Assembly (NCBI GenBank): GCA_017613855.1
Contig: JAGACY010000165.1
Location: forward strand, 1-12,498
Length of the DNA stretch: 12,498 nt
DNA from: Pseudomonadota bacterium
GTDB taxonomy: Bacteria; Myxococcota; Bradymonadia; UBA4248
Direction: 5' to 3'
The notes under the pieces are model-generated. The model was not told the DNA's origin. It saw nothing but the letters and a program-made list of their open reading frames with translations, and ran no database searches. Made by a program: the position numbers and the translations under genes. Positions 1-7,187 of the stretch are shown piece after piece; within the stretch, counting starts at the first letter, position 1; each line of letters begins with the position of its first letter.

Positions 1-8
1 TATATACA

Positions 9-30
9 AAGACGTGACGAATCACGTCTT
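9..30. repeat. Perfect 9-bp inverted repeat with CGAA loop
   Basis: Positions 9-17 (AAGACGTGA) and 22-30 (TCACGTCTT) are exact reverse complements around the tetranucleotide CGAA. It is the first of three hairpins in a row (9-30, 49-63, 66-88). It could be the 3' end or terminator of a gene outside the window, or an operator-like palindrome. Only TTTGTATATA follows it on the minus strand, so it is not a strong terminator there. Confidence 0.5.
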
Positions 31-48
31 CATTATTCTTTCTTATTT

Positions 49-96
49 GATGCTTCTCGCATCTTGAGGTATCTGCTCGCAGATCCTCTTTTATTT
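49..96 (+). terminator. Possible plus-strand terminator, two hairpins then a T-rich tract
   Basis: GATGC (49-53) pairs with GCATC (59-63). GAGG+ATCTG (66-75, with T70 unpaired) pairs with CAGAT+CCTC (80-88), and TTTTATTT follows at 89-96. This would suit a plus-strand gene ending before the window starts, or one arm of a convergent pair with the minus-strand gene ending at 333. No upstream gene is visible to confirm this. From 97 to 230 the sequence is pyrimidine-rich, then A-rich, and I see no gene in it. Confidence 0.35.
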
Positions 97-209
97 AGGC
101 TCGCACTTCTGCTTTTATTCTCTCTCTTCTTCGATTTTCAAATCTGCCCCAAGGTTTCTTTCAACCCCGTTGGCGAGGGAGGCTTATACGCGCAATGGGG
201 ACTGGTGTC

Positions 210-266
210 AAATAAAAAAATAAAAAAAATAAAACCGCGTATTTTGCAAAGCAAAATAGCGGTTTT
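210..266 (-). terminator. Rho-independent terminator of the 333-1688 gene
   Basis: Arms 231-247 and 251-266 form a 16-bp stem with an AAA loop and one unpaired G (239). On the minus strand the stem is followed by a long T-rich tract (complement of the A-rich stretch 210-234). It lies about 65 bases past the stop of the minus-strand gene. The same hairpin recurs at 2397-2432 with 35 of 36 bases identical, so it is also a member of the repeat family described in the findings. Confidence 0.8.
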
Positions 267-272
267 CGCAAG

Positions 273-295
273 CCGTATCGCCGAATGGCGATAGG
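273..295. repeat. Bulged-G hairpin, second half of a two-hairpin repeat
   Basis: CC (273-274) pairs with GG (294-295) and TATCGCC (276-282) with GGCGATA (287-293), loop GAAT, leaving G275 unpaired. With the hairpin at 231-266 it makes a two-hairpin unit. A diverged second copy at 2485-2512 has three extra stem pairs overall, a changed loop (GTC), and the same bulged G. The unit ends in GTGCGTATCC (296-305 region), matching GCCGCGTACC at the end of the other copy. Confidence 0.7.
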
Positions 296-332
296 TGCGT
301 ATCCACAAAATCAAAGATTCATGCACAAAACG

Positions 333-1688
333 CTAAAATGGCAGCATCTCTTCTATGTTGAACTCGGGTTCAGGTCTATTGGCCTTGATGCGGGGGTCGT
401 CCTTCGACGTAAAGGGTGAAATGATGGCGCGCAGATTTTCGGGGAGCGTGTAGGGCGTCGAGAAAGGATATTTGTTCATGGCGGGGCAGGCTTTGCGCAT
501 ATCGCTGAGCGAGTAGGTGCGGAAAGAAAGCACCAGATAGAGGCGGCCATCGTCTGGAATGTATCTGCCGTAAACAATATGGAATACTTTGCCTTTAAAG
601 ATAGCTTCGACCAGATCATCCCGTTTTTCTTCGGTACTCGTGCCCAGAGGAAGCGTGCCAGCGAGGTTGTAAAGCAGGTTCTCACCGCGTGTCACCTTGC
701 CATCGATGGCAATGAGCATGTTCGGATCCATGTCATAGCCTTCGAGGTATTTGTAATGACTAAAGAAATGTGACCAGGTCAGAGTCACATTTTTAAAGGC
801 CAGTTTGCCATCGATAAGGCGAATATGTGTAAACAGGCTGATATCCTGCATGTGATCATAATCTTTAAAATTGCCATTATCACACATGAGGCCCCTGGAA
901 GGGATTTTTTCGCCGGTTTCGGGATCCTTATCGGAAGTGGTCATATCGACGCTGCCCCATGCGGTGAACTTCTTATTGCCCTTGCAGTTCTTGGCGTTGA
1001 GGTGTTTGTCGTACATGACATCGAACAGTTTTTTGTATCCGATTTGTTCGAGTTTGGTCTGGAACATGAGTAAATTTTCGTTCGATGCGATGACAAAATC
1101 CTCGGCATTCGTCTTGCAACTGTTGTTTTGTAGCTTTTCGAGGATATAAGCGTACATCTGTTCGCTGCTGCCCTGTTTGAGGACATCATCGATTTCAACG
1201 ATGGGCATGCTGTTAATATCCATGAGGATATGCTTATGAATATAAGGGAATTCAGCCACGTGAACGAGTTCACCGTATCTGCCTTTTTCGTAGTCCTTGT
1301 CGAGCGGACCGGATGCATTCGCTCTCACGGGCTTTTTGGGCAAATCGGGGAATGCGCGCTCGAAATCCGTCGGCTCGTGCTGATCTAAAAGTTTAGCCGT
1401 CTCGGGTACCGCTTCTGCTTTCGGCGGTTCGGCTGCTTCCGGAGCACCTGCGGGCACTTGTTCTGCATTGCCCGGAACTGCAGTTTCTGTATTCACGGGA
1501 GCCGCAGTTTCTGCATTCACGGGAGCTGCAGGAATTGCAGGTTCCTCTGCATGAGCCAGCGTTTCTTCACCTTTGGGCATTTGCATAAAAACGAGATAAG
1601 TCCCCACCATGCCCAAAATCATTGCCACCACACAGATGAGGATGAGTTGTTTTCCCGTAATTCCTGTAGATTTCTGACAATTTGACAT
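333..1688 (-). CDS. Single-pass membrane protein with Pro/Ala-rich stalk, function unknown
   Basis: The product has 451 residues, and I do not recognise the family. A short cytoplasmic N-terminus is followed by one hydrophobic helix (about residues 14-35) with no signal-peptidase site, so it is probably a signal anchor with the rest outside the cytoplasm. Residues 45-97 are rich in Pro, Ala and Glu and contain an 8-residue tandem repeat (56-78, P-V-N-x-E-T-A type), which looks like a flexible stalk. Residues ~100-451 look globular, with four cysteines (191, 235, 269, 401) that could form disulfides in the periplasm. The C-terminus is EEMLPF; the upstream neighbour also ends in LPF and has the same anchor-plus-linker layout. 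The ATG at 1688 has AGGAGG (1693-1698) four bases upstream. A strong terminator follows at 210-266. The start and reading frame are secure; the role is not known. Confidence 0.85.
   Translation of the reverse strand: MSNCQKSTGITGKQLILICVVAMILGMVGTYLVFMQMPKGEETLAHAEEPAIPAAPVNAETAAPVNTETAVPGNAEQVPAGAPEAAEPPKAEAVPETAKLLDQHEPTDFERAFPDLPKKPVRANASGPLDKDYEKGRYGELVHVAEFPYIHKHILMDINSMPIVEIDDVLKQGSSEQMYAYILEKLQNNSCKTNAEDFVIASNENLLMFQTKLEQIGYKKLFDVMYDKHLNAKNCKGNKKFTAWGSVDMTTSDKDPETGEKIPSRGLMCDNGNFKDYDHMQDISLFTHIRLIDGKLAFKNVTLTWSHFFSHYKYLEGYDMDPNMLIAIDGKVTRGENLLYNLAGTLPLGTSTEEKRDDLVEAIFKGKVFHIVYGRYIPDDGRLYLVLSFRTYSLSDMRKACPAMNKYPFSTPYTLPENLRAIISPFTSKDDPRIKANRPEPEFNIEEMLPF
1456..1527 (-). repeat. 24-bp tandem repeat inside the stalk-coding region
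   Basis: Two close copies start at about 1480 and 1504 (shared core GCAGTTTCTG-N-ATTCACGGGAG), and a degenerate third copy lies before them. The period of 24 bases equals eight codons, so copy-number change would lengthen or shorten the Pro/Ala-rich stalk without a frameshift. Confidence 0.6.
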
Positions 1689-1733
1689 AAATCCTCCTCT
1701 GTCCGGATAGTTTGTATTTGTAACTAATCAGCC

Positions 1734-1763
1734 AGGGCGCTGCCCCGAAACCCGCCAAGGGGC
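1734..1763 (+). repeat. Degenerate copy of the hairpin repeat found after the NfeD gene
   Basis: These 30 bases match the complement of 11638-11667 at 24 of 30 positions without gaps, including the shared run CCCGCCAAGGG. They contain GGGC-GCT-GCCC, a short hairpin. The element lies in the leader of the 333-1688 gene, about 46 bases upstream of its start. Confidence 0.5.
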
Positions 1764-1766
1764 TTT

Positions 1767-1801
1767 CAATTCGCAATATCCCATGCGCAATGATTGTGAA
1801 T
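1767..1801. repeat. Degenerate heptamer repeats (CAAT every 7 bp)
   Basis: The sequence reads as consecutive 7-mers CAATTCG, CAATATC, CCATGCG, CAATGAT, TGTGAAT. A C falls at 1767, 1774, 1781 and 1788, mostly as CAAT or CCAT. It belongs with the longer heptameric tract at 1856-1918. Confidence 0.4.
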
Positions 1802-1816
1802 TTCTCTGTGATATTT

Positions 1817-1838
1817 CTAAAGAATATTGTTTCTTTAG
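1817..1838. repeat. 8-bp inverted repeat between two membrane-protein genes
   Basis: CTAAAGAA (1817-1824) and TTCTTTAG (1831-1838) are exact reverse complements around TATTGT. A second small pair, AAAGT/ACTTT, follows at 1843-1855. It could be an operator or a weak hairpin in the leader of the 333-1688 gene. No T-run suggests a terminator on the minus strand. Confidence 0.35.
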
Positions 1839-1855
1839 CTTCAAAGTCTAACTTT

Positions 1856-1918
1856 AGGCATTGTCATTCAATTGCGCATTGCCAATTCTCCCCTGCCTTC
1901 TGCCTGTTGCCTCCTACC
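1856..1918. repeat. Degenerate heptamer array, consensus close to NNTTGCC
   Basis: From 1856 the DNA splits into nine 7-mers: AGGCATT, GTCATTC, AATTGCG, CATTGCC, AATTCTC, CCCTGCC, TTCTGCC, TGTTGCC, TCCTACC. Four consecutive units (1891-1918) keep CC at positions 6-7, and three of them end TGCC. The layout resembles the short tandemly repeated heptanucleotides described in cyanobacteria, but homology is not implied. Confidence 0.5.
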
Positions 1919-1931
1919 CCGGTTTTGTAAG

Positions 1932-1972
1932 GTCATGGGCGACCAGAGTATGCCCCAGGGCAGAATCATGAC
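1932..1972 (-). repeat. Inverted repeat abutting the stop codon of the 1973-2302 gene
   Basis: GTCATG (1932-1937) pairs with CATGAC (1967-1972), and TGCCC/GGGCA (1951-1962) forms an inner stem. The outer arm touches the stop codon at 1973. There is no T-run on the minus strand, so factor-independent termination is doubtful. It may be a 3'-end stabilising structure. Confidence 0.35.
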
Positions 1973-2302
1973 TTAAAAAGGCAGTTCGAGATCTGCATCT
2001 TTTGGTCTTGGTTGTGATGAACCCCTGGAGGGAATGTTTTTCTTGTCGGTTTTCCTGGGAGGCTGATCAACGTCCTGCTCTGCCTCCGGGACAGTTGTAT
2101 CGACCGTATTACCGATATTTTCAGTTGTATTATTCTGACTTCCCGGTTGCGGCTGAACAATCGCGTTAGGTTCTGCCTGAGGGGCATTATCGGAAGACTG
2201 GAGCCCCAATAACAAGTAAGCGATACCTGCACCGATACCGACACAGATCAGTGCCAGTACAACAGCCACCCACACACTATAACGATGGTTTTCTGCACTC
2301 AT
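1973..2302 (-). CDS. Small single-pass membrane protein with disordered tail, unknown
   Basis: The product has 109 residues and belongs to no family I recognise. Residues ~10-33 form one hydrophobic helix with Gly/Ala spacing. Everything after it is rich in Pro, Gln, Asn, Asp and Thr, probably disordered and outside the cytoplasm, and it ends in DLELPF. I chose the ATG at 2302 because GAGCGAG lies about 10 bases upstream; an in-frame TTG at 2311 would add three residues but sits only two bases from that sequence. The anchor, Pro-rich segment and LPF end match the larger 333-1688 protein, so the two may be related or co-functional. The DNA just upstream holds a short CGCCT/AGGCG hairpin with a TTCG loop on the transcript strand (2334-2347). 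Confidence 0.7.
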   Translation of the reverse strand: MSAENHRYSVWVAVVLALICVGIGAGIAYLLLGLQSSDNAPQAEPNAIVQPQPGSQNNTTENIGNTVDTTVPEAEQDVDQPPRKTDKKNIPSRGSSQPRPKDADLELPF

Positions 2303-2390
2303 GATATTCAATCTCGCTCTTTTCGGGTACTGCCGCCTCGAAAGGCGCTAACAATCGGTTTAAATCATCCCCACAGATGAGACAGCAAAT

Positions 2391-2432
2391 ATATAAAAAA
2401 CCGCGTATTTTGCATAGCAAAATAGCGGTTTT
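2391..2432 (-). terminator. Rho-independent terminator after the Cys-rich lipoprotein gene
   Basis: A 16-bp stem (2397-2413 with 2417-2432, loop ATA, unpaired G2405) is followed on the minus strand by TTTTTTATATATTT. It lies ~90 bases past the stop at 2520, after two further hairpins. The hairpin is 35/36 identical to the one at 231-266. Confidence 0.75.
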
Positions 2433-2519
2433 GGCGGGCAGCAGAGAGACGGGCGGTCAGCACGTCTCTGCTGCCCGCTGCGCAGGCCGTATCGCCCGTC
2501 GGGCGATAGGCCGCGTACC
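2397..2519. repeat. Three-hairpin composite repeat with an inserted middle hairpin
   Basis: Hairpin 1 is 2397-2432 (bulged G2405). Hairpin 2 is 2434-2478, a perfect 14-bp stem with a 17-base loop. Hairpin 3 is 2485-2512 (12 bp, bulged G2489, loop GTC). The copy at 231-303 has hairpins 1 and 3 only: the 48 bases 2433-2480 sit exactly where that copy runs directly from TTTT into CGCA. The element ends at 2519 and the stop codon of the gene begins at 2520-2522. Confidence 0.75.
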
Positions 2520-4616
2520 TTATTTACATAAACCACTTGTATTATCGCAGTCACCACTGCATTCAGATTTATCCGTGCTATCTGAATAGAGTTTGCCGTT
2601 ATCATCCTTAGCACAATGATCAACTAAAGAATAGTAAGGTGTCACCGAGGGATCTGTAGAACCATTTTTATAGCAAATCGGCGCATTCTCTCCTTCTTTA
2701 TCGCCAAAACATTTGTCTCTGCAGTCTTCCTTGCCTGAAATGACGACACAGGTTTTAGGACGTGCCCCGACGAAGCTGCCGCAATTTGCCTCACAATCCG
2801 AGACAGGTTTATCAGATTTGCACAGACCGCTCTTTTCATCGCAGCCATTGTCACATTTTGTCCGTTCTTCGTTCCCATCCGAATACAGCGTCCCAATATC
2901 ATCTTTTTTGCAGGTATCTATAATGGAATAGTAAGGCGCTTGCGGCCCAATGGATCCATTCTGATAGCACACGGGATCATTCTTGCCTTCGGCTTTGCCA
3001 AAGCAAGCTGTTGCACAGGATTCTTTGCCCGAAATGACGACACATACCCTCGGATCACCGCCATCCAGCGAACAATCTTTTTTACAGGTAACCGGTGCGT
3101 CCTTGCACAAACCGGTGGCTTCGTCACAGCCATTGGGGCATTCATTTTTCGTATTCTGAGCCGAATAGAGCGTGCCGTTGTCATCCTTTTTACAGGTGCT
3201 GACAATGGAATACTGAGGTGCCACGCTCGGATCAAGCGAGCCATTAACATAGCAGACTGCAGCATTTTTGCCGACAGCATTGCCATGGCAGATGTCTTTG
3301 CAGCCTTTTTTGCCAGAAATCACAGTACAAACCTGCGGATCGCCGCCGGGAGGATTGCACTGTTTTTCGTCTTCCTCATTGCATGCAGTCGCCGGATCCT
3401 CGCCTTTTTTGCACAGACCGGTGGCTTCGTCGCAGCCATGCTCGCAATCATCTATCGCGATATCCGTCATGTACAGCTTTCCGTTGTCATCCTGGGCACA
3501 AAATTCGACCGCCGAATGCATGGGTTTATAATCGGGAACCATTCCACCAAGCAAATAGCACATCGGTTTTTGAGTCCCGTCTGACAGGCACGCATTCTTG
3601 CATACCGATTTACCCTGAATGGTAAAGCAGCCCCTGCTGAAGTCGTAATCCGGCCATGCACATTCCACATCTTTGGTGCATGATTCCTCAGGTTCATCTT
3701 TGCCATTGCACAGGCCGGTGTCTTCATTACAGCCATTTTCGCAAGAATTCTCGGTTGTCTCAACCGAATAAAGCTGACCCAAATCGTCTTTGGCGCATTC
3801 TTCAACGATAGACATCTTGGGAGCACCTGCAAAGGAATGGCAAAATGGCTCACTTTTACCGTCGGACTTCGCGAGACATTTGAATTTGCAGCTCATTTCG
3901 CCAGAAATAGATACGCAAATATTCGCCCTATCTCCATCGGGAGCATCCTGACAGCAATTCAACGCTTCCTTGCACAAACCGGTGGCTTTATCGCAACCTC
4001 TATCTTCACAATAATTATACTCAGTGTCCACCGAATAAAGGCTGCCATTGTCATCTTTTGCGCAGGTATCAACAACCGAATAATCCGGTTCATCAGCGGG
4101 TGCGATAGTCTCTGCCAGATAACAAACAGGGTTATTTTTGCCTGCAATGATTGCAAGGCATGTCTGCTTGCAGGTTGGCACACCAGAAATGATAAAACAC
4201 GCCTCTGAACGACCATCATAAACCGTACAATCCAAATCACACGGTTTCTTGCACAAACCCGTCTTTTTATTGCAGTAATTACTGCACAACTCACGCTCAC
4301 TATGAAGGGAGTACAGCCTGCCCTCTTCATCTTTTGCACAAGTATCGGTCACAGAAACAGTCGGTTCCGGCTCAGAAGCCGCCGAAAGCGGCTGGTAACA
4401 CACCGGTGCATTATCGCCCTCGTCCCTGGCCAGACATGAGTTCTGGCAAACTCTCACACCAGAAATGAGATAACATCCTCGCCTCGTATCCAGGGTAAAA
4501 TCCAGACAGTCAGAGTCAACCTCACACTGATCCTTAGGGGCATTGTCTGAATCGCATGAAATGAGCATACAACTCAAAATCGACAATACACCAAGAAAAC
4601 AACCGCGTTTAAACAT
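2520..4616 (-). CDS. Lipoprotein of seven ~95-residue Cys-rich repeats
   Basis: The product has 698 residues. The signal peptide ends in lipobox LISC, with Cys21 as the predicted lipidation site. The rest is seven consecutive repeats (roughly 31-123, 124-215, 216-311, 312-410, 411-509, 510-606, 607-698). Each has about ten cysteines and common motifs: C-x-VISG-x-x-x-C, N-x-P-x-CY, Y-S-x-V-x-x-C-x-KDD-x-G-x-LYS and GCD-x-x-TGLCK. The spacing suggests five disulfides per repeat and an extracytoplasmic, rod-like or adhesive protein; I know no named domain that fits. The last three repeats resemble each other most, and the CDEATGLC segment is nearly identical in DNA between some copies, so repeat number may vary between strains. 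The start has GAGGAG (4623-4628) six bases upstream. The gene follows the two SpoIID/golvesin genes and may share their transcript. The frame is certain; the function is unknown. Confidence 0.85.
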   Translation of the reverse strand: MFKRGCFLGVLSILSCMLISCDSDNAPKDQCEVDSDCLDFTLDTRRGCYLISGVRVCQNSCLARDEGDNAPVCYQPLSAASEPEPTVSVTDTCAKDEEGRLYSLHSERELCSNYCNKKTGLCKKPCDLDCTVYDGRSEACFIISGVPTCKQTCLAIIAGKNNPVCYLAETIAPADEPDYSVVDTCAKDDNGSLYSVDTEYNYCEDRGCDKATGLCKEALNCCQDAPDGDRANICVSISGEMSCKFKCLAKSDGKSEPFCHSFAGAPKMSIVEECAKDDLGQLYSVETTENSCENGCNEDTGLCNGKDEPEESCTKDVECAWPDYDFSRGCFTIQGKSVCKNACLSDGTQKPMCYLLGGMVPDYKPMHSAVEFCAQDDNGKLYMTDIAIDDCEHGCDEATGLCKKGEDPATACNEEDEKQCNPPGGDPQVCTVISGKKGCKDICHGNAVGKNAAVCYVNGSLDPSVAPQYSIVSTCKKDDNGTLYSAQNTKNECPNGCDEATGLCKDAPVTCKKDCSLDGGDPRVCVVISGKESCATACFGKAEGKNDPVCYQNGSIGPQAPYYSIIDTCKKDDIGTLYSDGNEERTKCDNGCDEKSGLCKSDKPVSDCEANCGSFVGARPKTCVVISGKEDCRDKCFGDKEGENAPICYKNGSTDPSVTPYYSLVDHCAKDDNGKLYSDSTDKSECSGDCDNTSGLCK

Positions 4617-4669
4617 ATTTATCTCCTCTGTTTTTCAAATTTTTCAAAAATTGGATTTTTTGTTTTGTT

Positions 4670-4765
4670 GGGGGCTGTGGCCCCCTACGGCGCTATTGTC
4701 CGGGCGACCACATTGGGTCGCCCATACAATACGCGCCTACCCCCACTGCGGGGTTACACCCCGCA
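4670..4765. repeat. Three tandem hairpins between surface-protein genes
   Basis: Three stems follow each other. GGGGGC/GCCCCC is at 4670-4685. The second is nested (4689-4737): outer GGCGC+TATTGT pairs with ACAATA+GCGCC leaving C4732 unpaired (a bulged G on the minus strand), inner GGGCGACC/GGTCGCCC. GCGGGGT/ACCCCGC is at 4748-4764 (8 bp with the flanking T-A). On the minus strand GTAG precedes and follows the nested hairpin, as in REP-type elements. No T-run follows, so this looks like a 3'-end or intergenic repeat rather than a terminator. It begins 19 bases past the stop at 4784. Confidence 0.65.
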
Positions 4766-4783
4766 ACGCCCCATACCAATGCA

Positions 4784-7141
4784 CTAAGTATCGATCTCAT
4801 GACGTCGGCGACGCAAAACCACCAGGCTTCCCAAAGCAGCCAGAATTGCGACAAAACCACCCATTCCCGACGTATTCATCGTACCATTGGCAGAACAGTC
4901 AGAGGAACTTGCTTTCGCGTCCCTGCTATCATCCTCAATGGCTGTACCTTCCGGAACGATCATCACGGCATCGTAAACCACGCGTTTTTGGTTATCGTCG
5001 GCTCCGTCAACCTGATTACTCAAACGAATATATTGATCCGTCCCCTCTGCCAACGCATACGTATCCACCAGCACCCAGCCACTGGCATCTTTCGTCTGAA
5101 CGCTTGGGTAATACATTCTGTTCGACGTTTTCAGCTCATACGAGATTTCATCAGGCACGCCGCCAATACCGGCATCCACATAGACATAAACGTCGTATTT
5201 GCCGGCTTTTGTCACATTGAAATGCCAGGTTCCGACCGTCTCATGATCCATCAGATAGGCATAATACAACGCATGATTATAGCCAAACTGTGATATAACC
5301 TGCCAATTTCCGCCGTCATTCCTTTCAAAACAACCGTCTGTCTCATCAATAATCGTCGAAGGACGGCCATCAATCTGGGTAAGACAATTTGTGTCGTGGT
5401 GAGTCGGCTCCGAATCAGCCTTGCATACGCCATTCACGCAGGTTTCACCTGCATTGCAGGCCGTCACGCCCGACCATTCGAGACATGAATCTTCATCATA
5501 CTGACCGCATGATTTATAGCCATTGTCCTCGCAAACGGCAGTACCTTCTTCGCATTCATTCTCACAAGCAGATGCGTCACCTTGACATGTCCCATGATCA
5601 CATCCATTGTCACAGGCAATCACATCACCCCATTTGAGGCAGCCATTGACGCTGCTGCAAATGTGATAGCCAGTTCCAGAGCATTCACGCAGATTTTCTG
5701 CAATGCATTCGGGGGTGCAGGTATTAACGGCAGCACACGCATTGTTGCTGCAAGCCTGACCTTCGGGACAAGCTTGAACCGCTGACCAAACCATACAGCC
5801 ATCGCCGCCTTTTTGACACACCTTATAACCACTGCCTTCACAGGTCTGTTCACCCTCCTGACAGGCATTGGTGCAGCTGATGACATCTTCGAATTTAATG
5901 GCATCAAAAATAATGCGCTTGCCATTGGGATCGGTATATGCCTCACCCGTCAAATCCGAAAGCTTAACCCACTGATCTCCGCCCTGCGCAAAATCAAAGT
6001 CACCCAGTTTGACCCAATCACTCTTGCCGGTCATGTCGATATTAACTTTATGTTCCACACCGGTCGCGCGAATGGTGTAAGGTGCCTGTGTACTCACTGC
6101 CCCGACATCTTTGGGATAATGCGCATATACAGTATATTTGCCGGGCCTCGTCACGTTCAGGTTCCAGGTACCCACGACTTCTTCATACTCAGCACCGGCA
6201 TACGTATAATAATAGTGCTTATTATAACCGGCATCCTTAATGCCCTCCAGCCAGGTACTGCTCACCGTCCTCAAGAAACAACTGTCTTTTTCATCGATGA
6301 TGACACCCGATTTATCGAGATTACAAGCGGATGATGCATTGTTGTCCATCGTTACGGGCTTGATGCATGAACCTTGCAATTGCCGATAACCAATATCATC
6401 CCCGTAAAAGAACTTGATAATCTTAATCCAGTCATACCCTCTGTTTTTAGCGAGACAGTTGGCACCATACTGAGTCATACAGCCGCGATTGGTGATACCG
6501 TCGCCGCCATCCTCTCTTTTGGCAACGTCATCGCCGGTTTTGCCTTCGTTGTATGTGACATAATGCTGCGTCCTGACATTTTCTGCTTTATGTGCCTGCA
6601 CATACTCAGGATCGTGAAGTTGTTCATACGTCGCATTGTATTTGCATTCACTGTCCAGATATTCGATGTAAACACCACTCACATAGTAAGCACAAACCAC
6701 CAGGCCTTTGTAGGTCATCACAATGCCGGACGTAGCATCGACTGCTTTTTGCTGTTTTTCGAGACCATATACGGCTGGATCAAAATATTCGAGACAGGTA
6801 TAGGCCTGATCATGCGACGGATCGCCATATATCTGCACACCTTCCAACAATCTGTGATACGCAAAGCTGCGGGAGGCAATAGCCTGTGCTTTGAGAGATT
6901 CCTCCGGGGCACTGCCATTCTCACATGCGACAACATTGGGGAGATAGTCAGTCTCCATTGCCTTGACGCCCTTACCCTTTATCGGAATCTCACAAATTGC
7001 TTCCAAGGGCGCACGTGTCACCGTAAAATCAGCACTAGTGCCATAATTCTCGACACAGGTACCATTTGGGCAATCCGCATCCATACAGCCGGTAACTGCC
7101 CATAAAGAGGCTATCATCCATACCGTCGGTACTTTTTTCAT
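4784..7141 (-). CDS. SpoIID-type/golvesin-domain surface lipoprotein with C-terminal sorting tail (paralog 2)
   Basis: The product has 785 residues. The signal peptide ends in lipobox VTGC (Cys19). Residues ~45-255 match the SpoIID/LytB domain: DYLPNVVACEN followed by SLKAQAIASRSFAY fits the family's Y-L-x-G-V-V-x-x-E ... ALKAQAVAARTYA signature, and Glu74 aligns with the catalytic Glu of the SpoIID lytic transglycosylase. The usual later S-G-G-x-T motif is not recognisable (YVSGVYIEY). Residues ~283-420 and ~598-730 resemble the golvesin/xanthan-lyase carbohydrate-binding-like domain (GTW-x-x-NVT, GKY-x-VY, W-x-x-LG, DQW, DAI). Between them are three Cys modules (423-469, 475-519, 526-573). 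The tail has Cys749, a hydrophobic helix (760-776) and RRRR, resembling MYXO-CTERM. The ATG has AAGGA nine bases upstream, and the paralog ends 46 bases upstream, so they are probably cotranscribed. Likely role: peptidoglycan or glycan binding and cleavage at the surface (inferred). Confidence 0.85.
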   Translation of the reverse strand: MKKVPTVWMIASLWAVTGCMDADCPNGTCVENYGTSADFTVTRAPLEAICEIPIKGKGVKAMETDYLPNVVACENGSAPEESLKAQAIASRSFAYHRLLEGVQIYGDPSHDQAYTCLEYFDPAVYGLEKQQKAVDATSGIVMTYKGLVVCAYYVSGVYIEYLDSECKYNATYEQLHDPEYVQAHKAENVRTQHYVTYNEGKTGDDVAKREDGGDGITNRGCMTQYGANCLAKNRGYDWIKIIKFFYGDDIGYRQLQGSCIKPVTMDNNASSACNLDKSGVIIDEKDSCFLRTVSSTWLEGIKDAGYNKHYYYTYAGAEYEEVVGTWNLNVTRPGKYTVYAHYPKDVGAVSTQAPYTIRATGVEHKVNIDMTGKSDWVKLGDFDFAQGGDQWVKLSDLTGEAYTDPNGKRIIFDAIKFEDVISCTNACQEGEQTCEGSGYKVCQKGGDGCMVWSAVQACPEGQACSNNACAAVNTCTPECIAENLRECSGTGYHICSSVNGCLKWGDVIACDNGCDHGTCQGDASACENECEEGTAVCEDNGYKSCGQYDEDSCLEWSGVTACNAGETCVNGVCKADSEPTHHDTNCLTQIDGRPSTIIDETDGCFERNDGGNWQVISQFGYNHALYYAYLMDHETVGTWHFNVTKAGKYDVYVYVDAGIGGVPDEISYELKTSNRMYYPSVQTKDASGWVLVDTYALAEGTDQYIRLSNQVDGADDNQKRVVYDAVMIVPEGTAIEDDSRDAKASSSDCSANGTMNTSGMGGFVAILAALGSLVVLRRRRHEIDT

Positions 7142-7187
7142 AGTTGGAATTCCTTAAGAATAACAGAAACAATACTTATTATAAGGA

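Noticed and set aside
64..294. Plus-strand open frame of 76 codons with a hydrophobic N-terminus
   Set aside because: It starts at TTG without a ribosome site, runs through hairpins and the A-rich terminator tail, and its hydrophobicity comes from pyrimidine-rich DNA.
2397..2519. Possible small insertion sequence or tRNA-like structure
   Set aside because: No open frame, no direct target duplication that I can see, and no tRNA features; it is a palindromic repeat cluster.
2940..3584. Plus-strand open frame (214 codons) with repeats
   Set aside because: Its repeats are the antisense of the Cys-rich repeats in the real gene.
6374..7105. Long plus-strand open frame (243 codons)
   Set aside because: It lies wholly antisense to the SpoIID/golvesin gene, has no ribosome site or recognisable motif, and is explained by codon bias of the real gene.
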